A stretch of DNA of 64,000 nt. It comes from CAISIP01 sp031396205 (GTDB lineage: Bacteria > Pseudomonadota > Gammaproteobacteria > Burkholderiales > Burkholderiaceae_C). A program made the position numbers and the translations under genes. The notes below the pieces were generated by a model, which made no database searches, was not told the origin of the DNA, and saw nothing but the letters and a program-made list of their open reading frames with translations. Below, in pieces: positions 18,101 through 26,387 of the stretch. Positions within the stretch are counted from its first letter, which is position 1; each line of letters starts with the position of its first letter. Location: NCBI GenBank assembly GCA_031396205.1, contig JANNKH010000086.1, forward strand, positions 113,359 through 177,358, in the 5' to 3' direction.

Positions 18101-21100
18101 GACCAATGGCGACCATGTCGTGGTCTGGTCAAGCCGGAGCCAGGACAACGGTGGCAGCTGGGGCGTATATGGCCAACGCTACAGCGCAGGTGGCGTGGCA
18201 CTGGGTTCGGAGTTCCGTGTCAATCAGGCTACGGCAGACGACCAGCGCTGGGCGACGGTGGCGATGGACACCAGCGGCCGGTTCGCAGTGACCTGGACCA
18301 GCGCCAACCAGGACGGAACGGCGCTGAGTGTGTATGCACGCATCTTCAACCCCGACGGCAGCGCCGCTGCCAGCGAGTTCCGGGTCAACACCACGTCCAT
18401 CGGCAGCCAGTCCAACGGTTCGATCGGGATGGACGGGCAGGGCAACTTCGTGATCGTCTGGAAGGGCAACGGGCCGGGCGACACCGACGGCATATTCGGC
18501 CGCCGGTTCACGGCCACCGGTGCGGCCATCGATGCGGTTGAATTCCGGGTCAACACCGATCTGATGCGCGCCCATAACGACCCATCGGTGTCGATGAATG
18601 CCGGTGGCGCGTTTGCGGTCACGTGGGACAACAACCTGGGGGTGCAAGTGCAGCGTTACGCCAGCAACGGCGCCGCGCTGGGAGCCAATACCAACGTCAA
18701 TGCGGATGTGAGCTCCGGCAACGGTTCCATCGCATTGGCCGACGACGGCAGCATGGTCGTGGTGTGGCGCCAGACCATCATCGGCCCGGATGTATTCCTG
18801 CGCCGGTTCGACAGCAACGGCGCGGCTGTCGGCGGGGCGGTACAGGTCAACACCGGCACCACACTGCTGGACCAGACCAGCCCGTCCCTCACGATGGACT
18901 CCGATCGCAATTTCATCGTGGCCTGGGAAGGCAATGGCGCGCTCGACGGCAGCGGCGTGTACGGCAAGAAATTCGACGCCAGCGGCAGTGCGGTCGGCGG
19001 CGAATTCCTGATCAACAGCACGACTGGCGGGACCCAGGCCATGGTATCGCTGGCCATGACCGATCTGAACAACTTCGTCGCGGTCTGGTCGGGCACTGGT
19101 CCGGGCGACTCCAGCGGCGTTTTTGCACGCCAGTTCGGCACCGCCAACGCGGCGCCCAACATCCTTGCACCCGCGTCGATCGGGGTGCTGGAGGACGTGG
19201 CCACCATCATCAGCGGCATCAGCTTTGCGGATGCCGACGCGGGAGCCTTGTCGGTCACGGCCAGTTTCACGGTCGCCGCGGGATCCCTGAGTGCGGCCGC
19301 CAGCGCGGGTGTGACCATCACAGGTTCGGGCAGCACGACTGTGACCTTGATCGGCTCGATCGCCAATATCAACGCGCTTATCAGCGCCAACAATCTCGTC
19401 TTCACCACGGCTGCCAATGCCGGCGCCAACCTGCAATTGGCGATCGGCATCAACGACGGCGGCAACACCGGCAGCGACGGCCCCAAGAGCGCCAGCGCCA
19501 ACACCAGCCTGAATGTGACGGCCGTCAACGATGCGCCCAGCGGCAGCAGCAAGACCGTCACGACGCTGGAAGACCTGCCCTATGTCTTCACGGTGGCGGA
19601 CTTCGGGTTTTCCGATGCGTCCGACAGCCCGGCCAACAACCTGCTCACGGTGCGCATCACCAGCCTGCCGCTCAACGGGACGCTGCTCCTCAATGGGGTC
19701 GCGGTGGCGGCCAACCAGTTCGTGTCGGCCACCGACATCGGCCTGGGCCGCCTCGTGCTTTCGCCAATTGGCAATGCCAACGGCGCCGCGGTTGCCAGTT
19801 TCCTGTTCCGGGTGCAGGACGACGGTGGCACGGCCAATGGCGGCGTCAACCTCGATCCGGTCGAGCGGACCATGACGGTCAATGTGGGCTCGGTCAACGA
19901 TGCACCGACGGGCGCCAGCAAGACGGTAACCGTGCTGGAGGATGCTGCCTATACCTTCCTGGTGAGCGACTTCGGCTTCAGCGACCCGAACGACAGCCCC
20001 GCCAACGCACTGGCCAGTGTGCGCATCACCTCGCTGCCCGGTGCCGGCAGCCTGACGCTGTCCGGGGCGGCAGTCGCCAGCAACCAGTTCATCTCGGTGG
20101 CCAACATCAGCGCCGGCAACCTGCGATTCACGCCGACCGGCAACGCCAATGGCGGCGGGTACGCCAGCTTCACGTTCCGGGTACAGGACGATGGCGGCAC
20201 CGCCAACGGCGGCGTCGACCTCGACCCGGTGGCCCGCACCATGACGATCGATGTCACGTCGGTCAATGATGCGCCCGGCGGAGCCAGCAAGACGGTGACG
20301 ACGCCAGAGGACACCAACTATGTGTTCACGGCGGCTGATTTCGGTTTCTCCGACACGGGTGATACGCCGGCCAACGCCCTGGCCAACGTCAGGATCGCCT
20401 CCTTGCCGGCGGCCGGCAGCCTGCAGCTCAACGGCATCGCGATTTCCGGCCTGCAGTTCGTGTCGGTTGGCGACATCAACACCGCCAAGCTGGTGTTTGT
20501 GCCCGCCGCCAATGCCAATGGCAACGGTTACGCCAGCTTCAACTTCCAGGTGCAGGATAGCGGCGGCACCGCCAATGGCGGTGTTGACCTGGATCCGTTG
20601 GCCCGCACGATCACGGTCAACGCCACGTCGGTCAATGACGCCCCCACAGGCACCGACAACGCCGTGGTGCTGCCGGAAGACGGCTCCTACATCTTCGGTA
20701 TTGCAGACTTCGGGTTCAGCGATCCGAACGACAGCCCTGGCAATACCCTGTCGCATGTGCGGATCACATCCTTGCCTGGCGCGGGTTCTCTCACTTTGTC
20801 GGGCGCCGCGGTGGCAACGAACCAGTTCGTCACCGTCGCCGACATCAATGCGGGCAATCTGCGCTACGCTTCGGCGCCCAATGGCAATGGCGCACCCTAT
20901 GCCAGTTTCACGTTCCGGGTGCAAGACAACGGAGGTACCTCCAACGGCGGCGTGCGGCTGGCGATCGCCAGCAACACGATGTCTTTGCAGGTCACCGCGG
21001 TCAACGACCCCCCCGAGAATCTGGTACCCGCAGCGCAGGCCATCAGTTCGAACACGCCCCTGGTGTTTTCGCCCGGCAACGGCAATCCGATCAGCCTATC

Positions 21101-24100
21101 TGATCCGGATGCCGGCACAAATCTGATCCAGGTGACGCTCGGCGCGGCCGATGGTGTTCTGACGCTGAGCGGGGTTGCAGGGCTGGACTTCAGTGGGGGA
21201 GGCTTCGGCGACGGCACGGCCGACACCAGCATGCGCTTCACCGGCACCATCGCCAACATCAATGCCGCGCTCATTGGGCTGCGCTTGGACCCCAGCTTCA
21301 ATTTCGCCGGCAGCACCAGCATCACGCTGGTCAGCAACGACCTGGGCAACAGCGGCAGCGGCGGTGCGCGCAGCGACATCGACCTGGTGACGGTCAATGT
21401 ATCGTTTGTCAACTTCGCACCGGTGCTCACCAGTGCGAACAACCTGATGCCCACGTTCGAGGACGCCGTCAGCGACGGGGGCACCGCCGTCACTGCCCTG
21501 ATTGCCGGCCATGTGAGCGATGCCAACCCGCTATCCCTCAGCGGCATTGCCGTCACCAGCTGGGACAACAGCAACGGCAGCTGGCAGTTCAGCCTGGATG
21601 GTGGCGCCAACTGGAACAGCTTCGGTACGCCGGTGGCCAACATCAGCCGACTGCTGGGCGCCGATGCCAATACCTTCGTGCGGTTCGTCGCCAATCCGAA
21701 CTGGAGCGGAACGGTCACCAACGGGCTCACATTCAGAGCTTGGGACCAGACATCGGGACTTGCCGGGGACACGGCCAGTGTGGCGGTGACCGGCGATCCC
21801 ACGGCGTTCAGCGTCGCCAGTGCGAGCGCCAGCGTGGTGGTGATTGCGGTCAGCGATGCGCCCACCGGACTGGACCGCACGATCACGATGCCAGAGGATG
21901 CTGGCTACGTGCTGGTGCGGGCAGACTTCGGATTTGCCGACAGCACCGACAGCCCGCCCGACAACCTGTTCGCCGTGCGCATCGGTACGCTGCCGACCGT
22001 CGGCACGCTGAAATTGAACGGCACGATGGTTCTGGCCGGAGACTTCGTGTCGCTCGTCGATATCGATGCCGGCAAGCTGGTATTTGCGCCGGCCGCGCAT
22101 GGGGAAGGCACGGGCTATGCCAGCATCGATTTCCAGTTGCGTGACGACGGCGGCACGGCCAATGGCGGCGTTGATCTGGACCCCGCCTCCCACACCCTGA
22201 CTTTCGACGTAACGCCGGTCAATGACGCACCGGGCGGGGCGGACGTGACGCTGCAGTTGTTCGAGGACGCCAGCCGCATGCTGACCATGGCCGACTTCGG
22301 TTTCTCCGATACCAGCGACAGTCCGTCCAATAGCCCGCTGGCGATACGGATCAACAGCCTGCCGCTGGTCGGCATGCTGACACTGGACGGCCTGGCGGTG
22401 GCCGCCAACCAGTTCGTGGCCGCCGCCGATATTCTGGCCGGCGGCCTGGTCTACCGGGCCGATCCCGATGCAAACGGGCCTGCATATGCCAGCTTCTCGT
22501 TTCAGGTCCGGGACGATGGTGGCGTGGCTGATGGTGGCGCCGATACCGATCCGGTCTCCCGCACCCTGTCGTTCGACGTGATGTCCGTCAACGATGCGCC
22601 TACCGGTGCCGACAATGCCGTGACGATGCTGGAAGACTCGGCCCATGTGTTCACCGTAGCCGAATTCGGCTTTGCCGACGCGGCCGACACGCCGGCGAAC
22701 CTGTTGCGCAACGTGCGGATCAACTCCCTTCCCGGCGGCGGCGGTTTGACGCTCGATGGTCAGGCCGTGGCATCGGACCAGTTCGTGTCGGGCGCAGACA
22801 TCGCCGCCGGCCGGCTGGTGTTCGCTCCGGCGGCCAACGCGAATGGCAACAACTATGCGAGCTTCACGTTCCGGGTCCAGGATGACGGTGGCTCAGCCAA
22901 TGGCGGTTCGGATCTGGATTCCATCGCGCGCACCATGACGCTGCAGGTAGACCCGGTCAACGACGCGCCGCTGGCCAGTGGTTCGGCCGTAGTGGCAAGC
23001 ATCCCCGAAGATGCGGTATCGCCGGTTGGCAGCAGTGTCGCGGTTCTGTTCGGTGGCAATTTCAGCGATGCCGCCGACAGCGGCAACCCGGGCAGCAACC
23101 AGTTGGCAGGCATTGCGGTGGTTGGCCAGGTGGTCGATACCAGTCAGGGACGCTGGCAATATTCGATCGACGCCGGTGTGAACTGGAACGACATTGCGCC
23201 GGTGTCCGATGCAATGGCGCTCATGCTGGACAACAGCGACCGGTTGCGCTTTCTGCCGGCGACCGATTACAACGGTGTGCCCAACGCGTTGTCGGTGCGA
23301 CTGCTGGACAACTCGGAGGTCGTGGCCTCGGGCAGCAGCGCCAGCGTTGTGGGTCACGGCGGCGGGTCGGCCATCAGCAGCGCCGTGGTGGGCACGACGA
23401 CAGCGATCAGTTCGATCAACGACGCGCCGGCGGGTGCCGACCGCACGGTGGCGATGCGCGAGGACACGCCCTACACCTTCGCGCTGGCCGATTTCGGATT
23501 CACCGATCCGGGCGATTCGCCCGCCAACAACCTGGCCAACATACGCGTCACGGGCTTGCCGTCCGCCGGCAGCCTGACGCTGTTCGGACTCGCGGTGGCC
23601 AACAACCAGTTCGTGTCGGCAGCCAGCATCGTGGCGGGCGGGCTGGCCTTCACGCCGCCAGCCAATGGCAACGGAGCCGGTTATGCGAACTTCAGTTTTC
23701 GCGTGCATGACGATGGCGGCACCGCGAACGCGGGCATCGACCTCGATGTGGTGGACCGGATCATGACGCTCGATGTTTCAGCGGTCAACGACGCGCCGCA
23801 GGGTTCCGACGTCAACGTGGCCACGGCCGAAGACACGCCGTATGTGTTCAGCCTGGCAGACTTCGGCTTCTCGGACAGCAGCGACACGCCCGCGAATCCG
23901 TTGCTTTTCATCGCGATCACGTCGACACCGCAGGATGGCACGCTCACACGCGATGGCATTGCGGTGAGCGCGCCGCAACTGGTCAGCCGCGCCGAGCTGG
24001 CGGCCGGCAAATTGCGCTATGCCCCTCCAGCGGACGCCAGCGGCCTGTCCTTCGCCAGTTTCACCTTCCTGGTGCAGGACGATGGCGGCACCGACAACGG

Positions 24101-26387
24101 CGGCTCCGACCTCGACCCGCTGACCCGGATCGCCACCATCCGGGTGGACGCCGCGAACGATGCGCCCTCGGTACTCGCGCCGGCGCTGATAGCCGCGAAC
24201 GAGGACACGGCCGTGGTAGTTGGCGGGATTGCTTTTTCCGATCCGGATGCCGGGCTGGGCGTGGTCGGCGCCATACTGTCGGTCGATGCGGGAAGCCTTT
24301 CGGCGACCGGTGCAGCGGGCGTGACGGTGACCGGTGCGGGTAGCGCCGTGTTGCAGCTTGCCGGCAATCTGATCGATCTCAATGCCTTCGTGCTGGCAGG
24401 TCAATTGACCTACACGCCGGCCCAGCACGCTACGGCCGATGCCACGTTGACCATCTCGATCAACGACGGCGGCAATACCGGCTCGGGAGGCCCGATGTCT
24501 GCATCGACCAGCAGCCGCATCAGCATCAACCCGATCAACGATGCGCCCACGGTCATCGCTGCGGCATCGATCAACGTGACCGAGGACACGGTCAGCAGCC
24601 TGGCCGGTATCCGCTTCGATGACGTCGACGCCGGAACGGGCGCCGTCACTGCCACATTCACCGTCCCCAGCGGCGCGCTGATCGCCACGGCCGGCCCGGG
24701 CGTGGCGATCAGCGGCAACAGCAGCGCGCTCACGCTGAGCGGATCGATCGCCGACATCAACAACCTGATCGCCAGCGGCGGGCTGTTGTTCACCACCGCA
24801 GCCGGCGACACCGCCAACGTGGTGCTGGGCATCGGCATCGTTGATGGTGGCAACGCCGGCGCCGGCGGTGCGCTGTCGGCCAGCGGCAGCACCACCCTGT
24901 CGGTGGGCACTGTCAACGATGCGCCCTCCATCGTCGTGGCGGCCAGCATCGGCGTAACCGAGGATGTCGGCAGCCCCCTGACAGCGATCCGGATCGTCGA
25001 CCCGGATGCAGGCGGGGGTAGTATTTCGGTCGTATTCAGCGTGGCGTCGGGCACGCTGACGGCCAATCCCGGGGTCGGTGTCGTTGTTGCCACCGCTGGC
25101 AACGCCGTGCATCTGATTGGCTCGATCGCGGACATCAATGGTTTCATCGCAACCGGGCGGCTCGGCTTCACCACGGCCGCTGACGCCACCGCCAGCGTGC
25201 GGCTCGATATCAGCGTCGACGATGGCGGGAACACCGGTGCCGGCGGTCCGCGCGTTGCCAACGCGAGCACCATGCTCGAGGTGCTGGCCGTCAACGACGC
25301 ACCGCGATTGGTCAGCGCGCTGTCCAACCAGCAGATGGTGCCCAGCGCGACGGCGCTGTTCCAGATTCCGCAGGCCAGTTTCATGGACCCGGACGCGGGT
25401 GACTCGCTGCTGTATTCGGCCGCGCGCAGCGATGGCACGCCGCTGCCGGCCTGGTTGAGTTTTGATGCCGCAACCGGGACCTTCACTGCAAGACCATCGA
25501 CGGACGCCATCGGCTCGGTGCAGGTGCGCGTGCTCGCCACTGACACATCGGGGGCCGCGGCCCAGTCGGTGTTCACGATCGCGGTCGCCGTTGCGCCGCA
25601 GTCTCTCGCCCCGGTTGCGCTGGATCCCGAACCCGCGCCGGCCGAAGCGAAACTGGCCGAATCGAAACCGGAGGCATCCCGGGAAACAGCCACGGCGGCC
25701 AGGGCACCGGCCGCCGAGCCGGCCCCCGATGGCTTGGTGATCGAATCGACCAGCGTTGCAAGCGCATTGGATCGGTCCAGCGGCACGATTGTGGTCGAGG
25801 TCGACCTGCCCGGCACGAACAGCGCGCCACGAACGTTCCAATTTGACGACGTGGCGACCACGGTGCCAGCCTCGACCAACGCCCCCTTGCTGGCCGCCGC
25901 GCTGTTGACCCAGCAAAGCGACATCACGCTGAGCAACCCGACCCAGACCTTCGCGCAAAATGACGACATGGTGCGCACGCTGGAAGAATTGAAACGCCAG
26001 ATGGCGCAGCTGCAGGACGACCAGCAGATCCCGGTGATATCGGCCATTGCCCTGTCCAGCGGCCTGTCGATCGGCTACGTGATCTGGCTGATCCGGGGGG
26101 GTGTTCTGGTCAGCTCGATGCTATCGGCGATTCCGGCCTGGCAAATGATTGATCCGCTGCCGGTGGTGGCAAATACCGGCAGGGCGCGTGGCAAGTCTGG
26201 CCTACCAGGCGCCGATGACCCCGAGGTCGAGCGGCTGTTTGACGAGAAGGCCAGCCCGGCTGCGGCCAAAAAGGTCGTGACCGCGCCGGCAGTCGTGGCG
26301 ACGCCGGCACCCGCACTCGCACCAGAAACGGCAGCGTCCAAGCCGGCCAGTCCAGCGGCCGCACAAGCATCCCGGGACCCGAGATGA
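15159..26387 (+). CDS. Giant repeat adhesin-like protein with LEPR-XLL-like N-terminus and DUF4347
   Basis: 3742-residue surface or exported protein. Order seen: a short N-terminus VVETMEDRILHSADLAPLL, like the LEPR-XLL motif and with no Sec signal; a DUF4347 region (about 57-210, with H117-G and G-C160-D); a LamG-like sandwich (about 225-450); a cadherin-like domain; a CSLREA/right-handed beta-helix (about 553-945); seven ~50-residue F/V-x-V-N repeats (about 955-1327); then long tandem-95/cadherin-like arrays from 1456 onward, including nine DFGF-type modules (one-domain spacing 123 residues); an Ig-like domain near 3380; an Ala/Pro-rich linker; a coiled coil; and a membrane helix at 3624-3661. 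No RTX nonapeptides are seen. It probably mediates adhesion or biofilm. Its stop overlaps the kinase start (ATGA). Confidence 0.93.
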   Translation: MQHFHSCQRPVVETMEDRILHSADLAPLLVGDTGTGFALQQSLQQSANETVQRSNEIAFVDRSVPDADRLLQDLRSQRAGGRAIEIITIAQDQDGLALITDTLAARQDITAVHVLAHGSDGRMQLGHVPLDGLALMARADSVASWASALTSDADLLLYGCDFAQTGVGQQLVRDLALLTGADVAASIDTTGATALGGNWRLEHRAGSIEAASLFGVATQQDWQATLSLLASDAFASTGILNGMGGGAGWSNTWNGSPGPLVIGAGLVDPGAVMPVTGGSVRVQASGVITSVVVSRDMAASVGANGTTTWISFLLQPNGSGLQHYGGIEFGSGSGATGFAGYVGNNFEVGPAGPGSNSAVSGISATSLQTALLVLRIDHAVGNDAVTLYVNPTPGETSPAATFSASASFDLGSFTRIAVVGGQAFGNANTLLDEIRVGQSYADVAPSGAPIITSNGGGTSAGVSIPENTTAVTTVTATDFDGPATTYALAGGADASRFSIGASTGILRFGTAPDFETPLDVGANNVYDVIVRASDGTFSDTQAIAVTVTDVGGPITVTTTADVYDGDVNSVEALLANKGADGLISLREAITASNNSPGTDLIILPAGNFTLTRTGGSENSNVSGDLDVRDNLTILGAGAASTSVSAGGLSEVFNVISGSLTMSGLTVRDGVGSGTGGGIVVEGGATLNLSQAVVRNNTASSAGGLSGATGSTIVLDRVEVLENTGPGYAGGIYMYRASLTITDSMIDGNSSNNWGGGIYNDRGTTTLTRVTVSNNTAGKDGAGIYSAGAGAVLTLSNTTVSGNTATDQGGGVYTDRSATIVSSTIANNSASSGGGLYVSNSTPLSLRNSILASNAGGNSNRAIASLGNNLDSGTTLGLSQIGDLSNTDPLLVALAFNGGFTKTHALQPASAAINAADAGSAPITDQRGLSRYGGADMGAYEYNGGVKAPLESTIESRVNTTTGSTQETAAEDRGSHRAVAIATNGDHVVVWSSRSQDNGGSWGVYGQRYSAGGVALGSEFRVNQATADDQRWATVAMDTSGRFAVTWTSANQDGTALSVYARIFNPDGSAAASEFRVNTTSIGSQSNGSIGMDGQGNFVIVWKGNGPGDTDGIFGRRFTATGAAIDAVEFRVNTDLMRAHNDPSVSMNAGGAFAVTWDNNLGVQVQRYASNGAALGANTNVNADVSSGNGSIALADDGSMVVVWRQTIIGPDVFLRRFDSNGAAVGGAVQVNTGTTLLDQTSPSLTMDSDRNFIVAWEGNGALDGSGVYGKKFDASGSAVGGEFLINSTTGGTQAMVSLAMTDLNNFVAVWSGTGPGDSSGVFARQFGTANAAPNILAPASIGVLEDVATIISGISFADADAGALSVTASFTVAAGSLSAAASAGVTITGSGSTTVTLIGSIANINALISANNLVFTTAANAGANLQLAIGINDGGNTGSDGPKSASANTSLNVTAVNDAPSGSSKTVTTLEDLPYVFTVADFGFSDASDSPANNLLTVRITSLPLNGTLLLNGVAVAANQFVSATDIGLGRLVLSPIGNANGAAVASFLFRVQDDGGTANGGVNLDPVERTMTVNVGSVNDAPTGASKTVTVLEDAAYTFLVSDFGFSDPNDSPANALASVRITSLPGAGSLTLSGAAVASNQFISVANISAGNLRFTPTGNANGGGYASFTFRVQDDGGTANGGVDLDPVARTMTIDVTSVNDAPGGASKTVTTPEDTNYVFTAADFGFSDTGDTPANALANVRIASLPAAGSLQLNGIAISGLQFVSVGDINTAKLVFVPAANANGNGYASFNFQVQDSGGTANGGVDLDPLARTITVNATSVNDAPTGTDNAVVLPEDGSYIFGIADFGFSDPNDSPGNTLSHVRITSLPGAGSLTLSGAAVATNQFVTVADINAGNLRYASAPNGNGAPYASFTFRVQDNGGTSNGGVRLAIASNTMSLQVTAVNDPPENLVPAAQAISSNTPLVFSPGNGNPISLSDPDAGTNLIQVTLGAADGVLTLSGVAGLDFSGGGFGDGTADTSMRFTGTIANINAALIGLRLDPSFNFAGSTSITLVSNDLGNSGSGGARSDIDLVTVNVSFVNFAPVLTSANNLMPTFEDAVSDGGTAVTALIAGHVSDANPLSLSGIAVTSWDNSNGSWQFSLDGGANWNSFGTPVANISRLLGADANTFVRFVANPNWSGTVTNGLTFRAWDQTSGLAGDTASVAVTGDPTAFSVASASASVVVIAVSDAPTGLDRTITMPEDAGYVLVRADFGFADSTDSPPDNLFAVRIGTLPTVGTLKLNGTMVLAGDFVSLVDIDAGKLVFAPAAHGEGTGYASIDFQLRDDGGTANGGVDLDPASHTLTFDVTPVNDAPGGADVTLQLFEDASRMLTMADFGFSDTSDSPSNSPLAIRINSLPLVGMLTLDGLAVAANQFVAAADILAGGLVYRADPDANGPAYASFSFQVRDDGGVADGGADTDPVSRTLSFDVMSVNDAPTGADNAVTMLEDSAHVFTVAEFGFADAADTPANLLRNVRINSLPGGGGLTLDGQAVASDQFVSGADIAAGRLVFAPAANANGNNYASFTFRVQDDGGSANGGSDLDSIARTMTLQVDPVNDAPLASGSAVVASIPEDAVSPVGSSVAVLFGGNFSDAADSGNPGSNQLAGIAVVGQVVDTSQGRWQYSIDAGVNWNDIAPVSDAMALMLDNSDRLRFLPATDYNGVPNALSVRLLDNSEVVASGSSASVVGHGGGSAISSAVVGTTTAISSINDAPAGADRTVAMREDTPYTFALADFGFTDPGDSPANNLANIRVTGLPSAGSLTLFGLAVANNQFVSAASIVAGGLAFTPPANGNGAGYANFSFRVHDDGGTANAGIDLDVVDRIMTLDVSAVNDAPQGSDVNVATAEDTPYVFSLADFGFSDSSDTPANPLLFIAITSTPQDGTLTRDGIAVSAPQLVSRAELAAGKLRYAPPADASGLSFASFTFLVQDDGGTDNGGSDLDPLTRIATIRVDAANDAPSVLAPALIAANEDTAVVVGGIAFSDPDAGLGVVGAILSVDAGSLSATGAAGVTVTGAGSAVLQLAGNLIDLNAFVLAGQLTYTPAQHATADATLTISINDGGNTGSGGPMSASTSSRISINPINDAPTVIAAASINVTEDTVSSLAGIRFDDVDAGTGAVTATFTVPSGALIATAGPGVAISGNSSALTLSGSIADINNLIASGGLLFTTAAGDTANVVLGIGIVDGGNAGAGGALSASGSTTLSVGTVNDAPSIVVAASIGVTEDVGSPLTAIRIVDPDAGGGSISVVFSVASGTLTANPGVGVVVATAGNAVHLIGSIADINGFIATGRLGFTTAADATASVRLDISVDDGGNTGAGGPRVANASTMLEVLAVNDAPRLVSALSNQQMVPSATALFQIPQASFMDPDAGDSLLYSAARSDGTPLPAWLSFDAATGTFTARPSTDAIGSVQVRVLATDTSGAAAQSVFTIAVAVAPQSLAPVALDPEPAPAEAKLAESKPEASRETATAARAPAAEPAPDGLVIESTSVASALDRSSGTIVVEVDLPGTNSAPRTFQFDDVATTVPASTNAPLLAAALLTQQSDITLSNPTQTFAQNDDMVRTLEELKRQMAQLQDDQQIPVISAIALSSGLSIGYVIWLIRGGVLVSSMLSAIPAWQMIDPLPVVANTGRARGKSGLPGADDPEVERLFDEKASPAAAKKVVTAPAVVATPAPALAPETAASKPASPAAAQASRDPR
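18015..19140 (+). repeat. Seven degenerate ~50-codon repeats in the giant gene
   Basis: Seven copies open with variants of FRVN (SRVN, FRVN three times, TNVN, VQVN, FLIN), followed by a D/N-x-G-x-F/H-x-V-x-W strand. Seven four-strand units is the classic count for a beta-propeller. The fold is inferred, not shown. Confidence 0.6.
19524..20999 (+). repeat. Four tandem 369-bp tandem-95-type modules
   Basis: VNDAP codons begin at 19524, 19893, 20262 and 20631, so the spacing is exactly 369 bp. Each module repeats ED-x2-Y-x-F, ADFGFSD, SLP, NQF and DDGG-x-NGG at the same positions, with a few substitutions. Protein identity is high but synonymous changes are plentiful, so these are old rather than newly copied repeats. 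Confidence 0.85.
21849..22955 (+). repeat. Three further 369-bp modules
   Basis: Modules begin at 21849 (VSDAP), 22218 and 22587, and the next VNDAP is at 22956, again 369 bp apart. They have the same DFGF/EFGF core as the first array but are more divergent (LVRADFGFAD, LTMADFGFSD, FTVAEFGFAD). Confidence 0.82.
23415..24152 (+). repeat. Two further 369-bp modules
   Basis: Modules begin at 23415 (INDAP) and 23784 (VNDAP), and the next N-D-A-P unit starts at 24153. They carry LADFGFTD and LADFGFSD cores. After this point the array changes to a different Ig-like module type (EDT/EDV-x-S-x-L-x-G-I) up to about 25290. Confidence 0.82.

Noticed and set aside
18129..20924. 931-codon open frame antisense to the giant gene
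   Set aside because: It mirrors the repeated, GC-third-position coding strand; composition is Gly/Arg/Val/His-rich with no domain. A by-product of high GC.
19524..24152. Regular repeats considered as a CRISPR or minisatellite array
   Set aside because: The period is 369 bp, fully coding, in frame and diverged; no short identical repeats with spacers.
15159..26387. Type I secretion substrate with RTX calcium repeats
   Set aside because: No GGxGxDxxx nonapeptide runs and no C-terminal type I signal; the C-terminus is a membrane helix.
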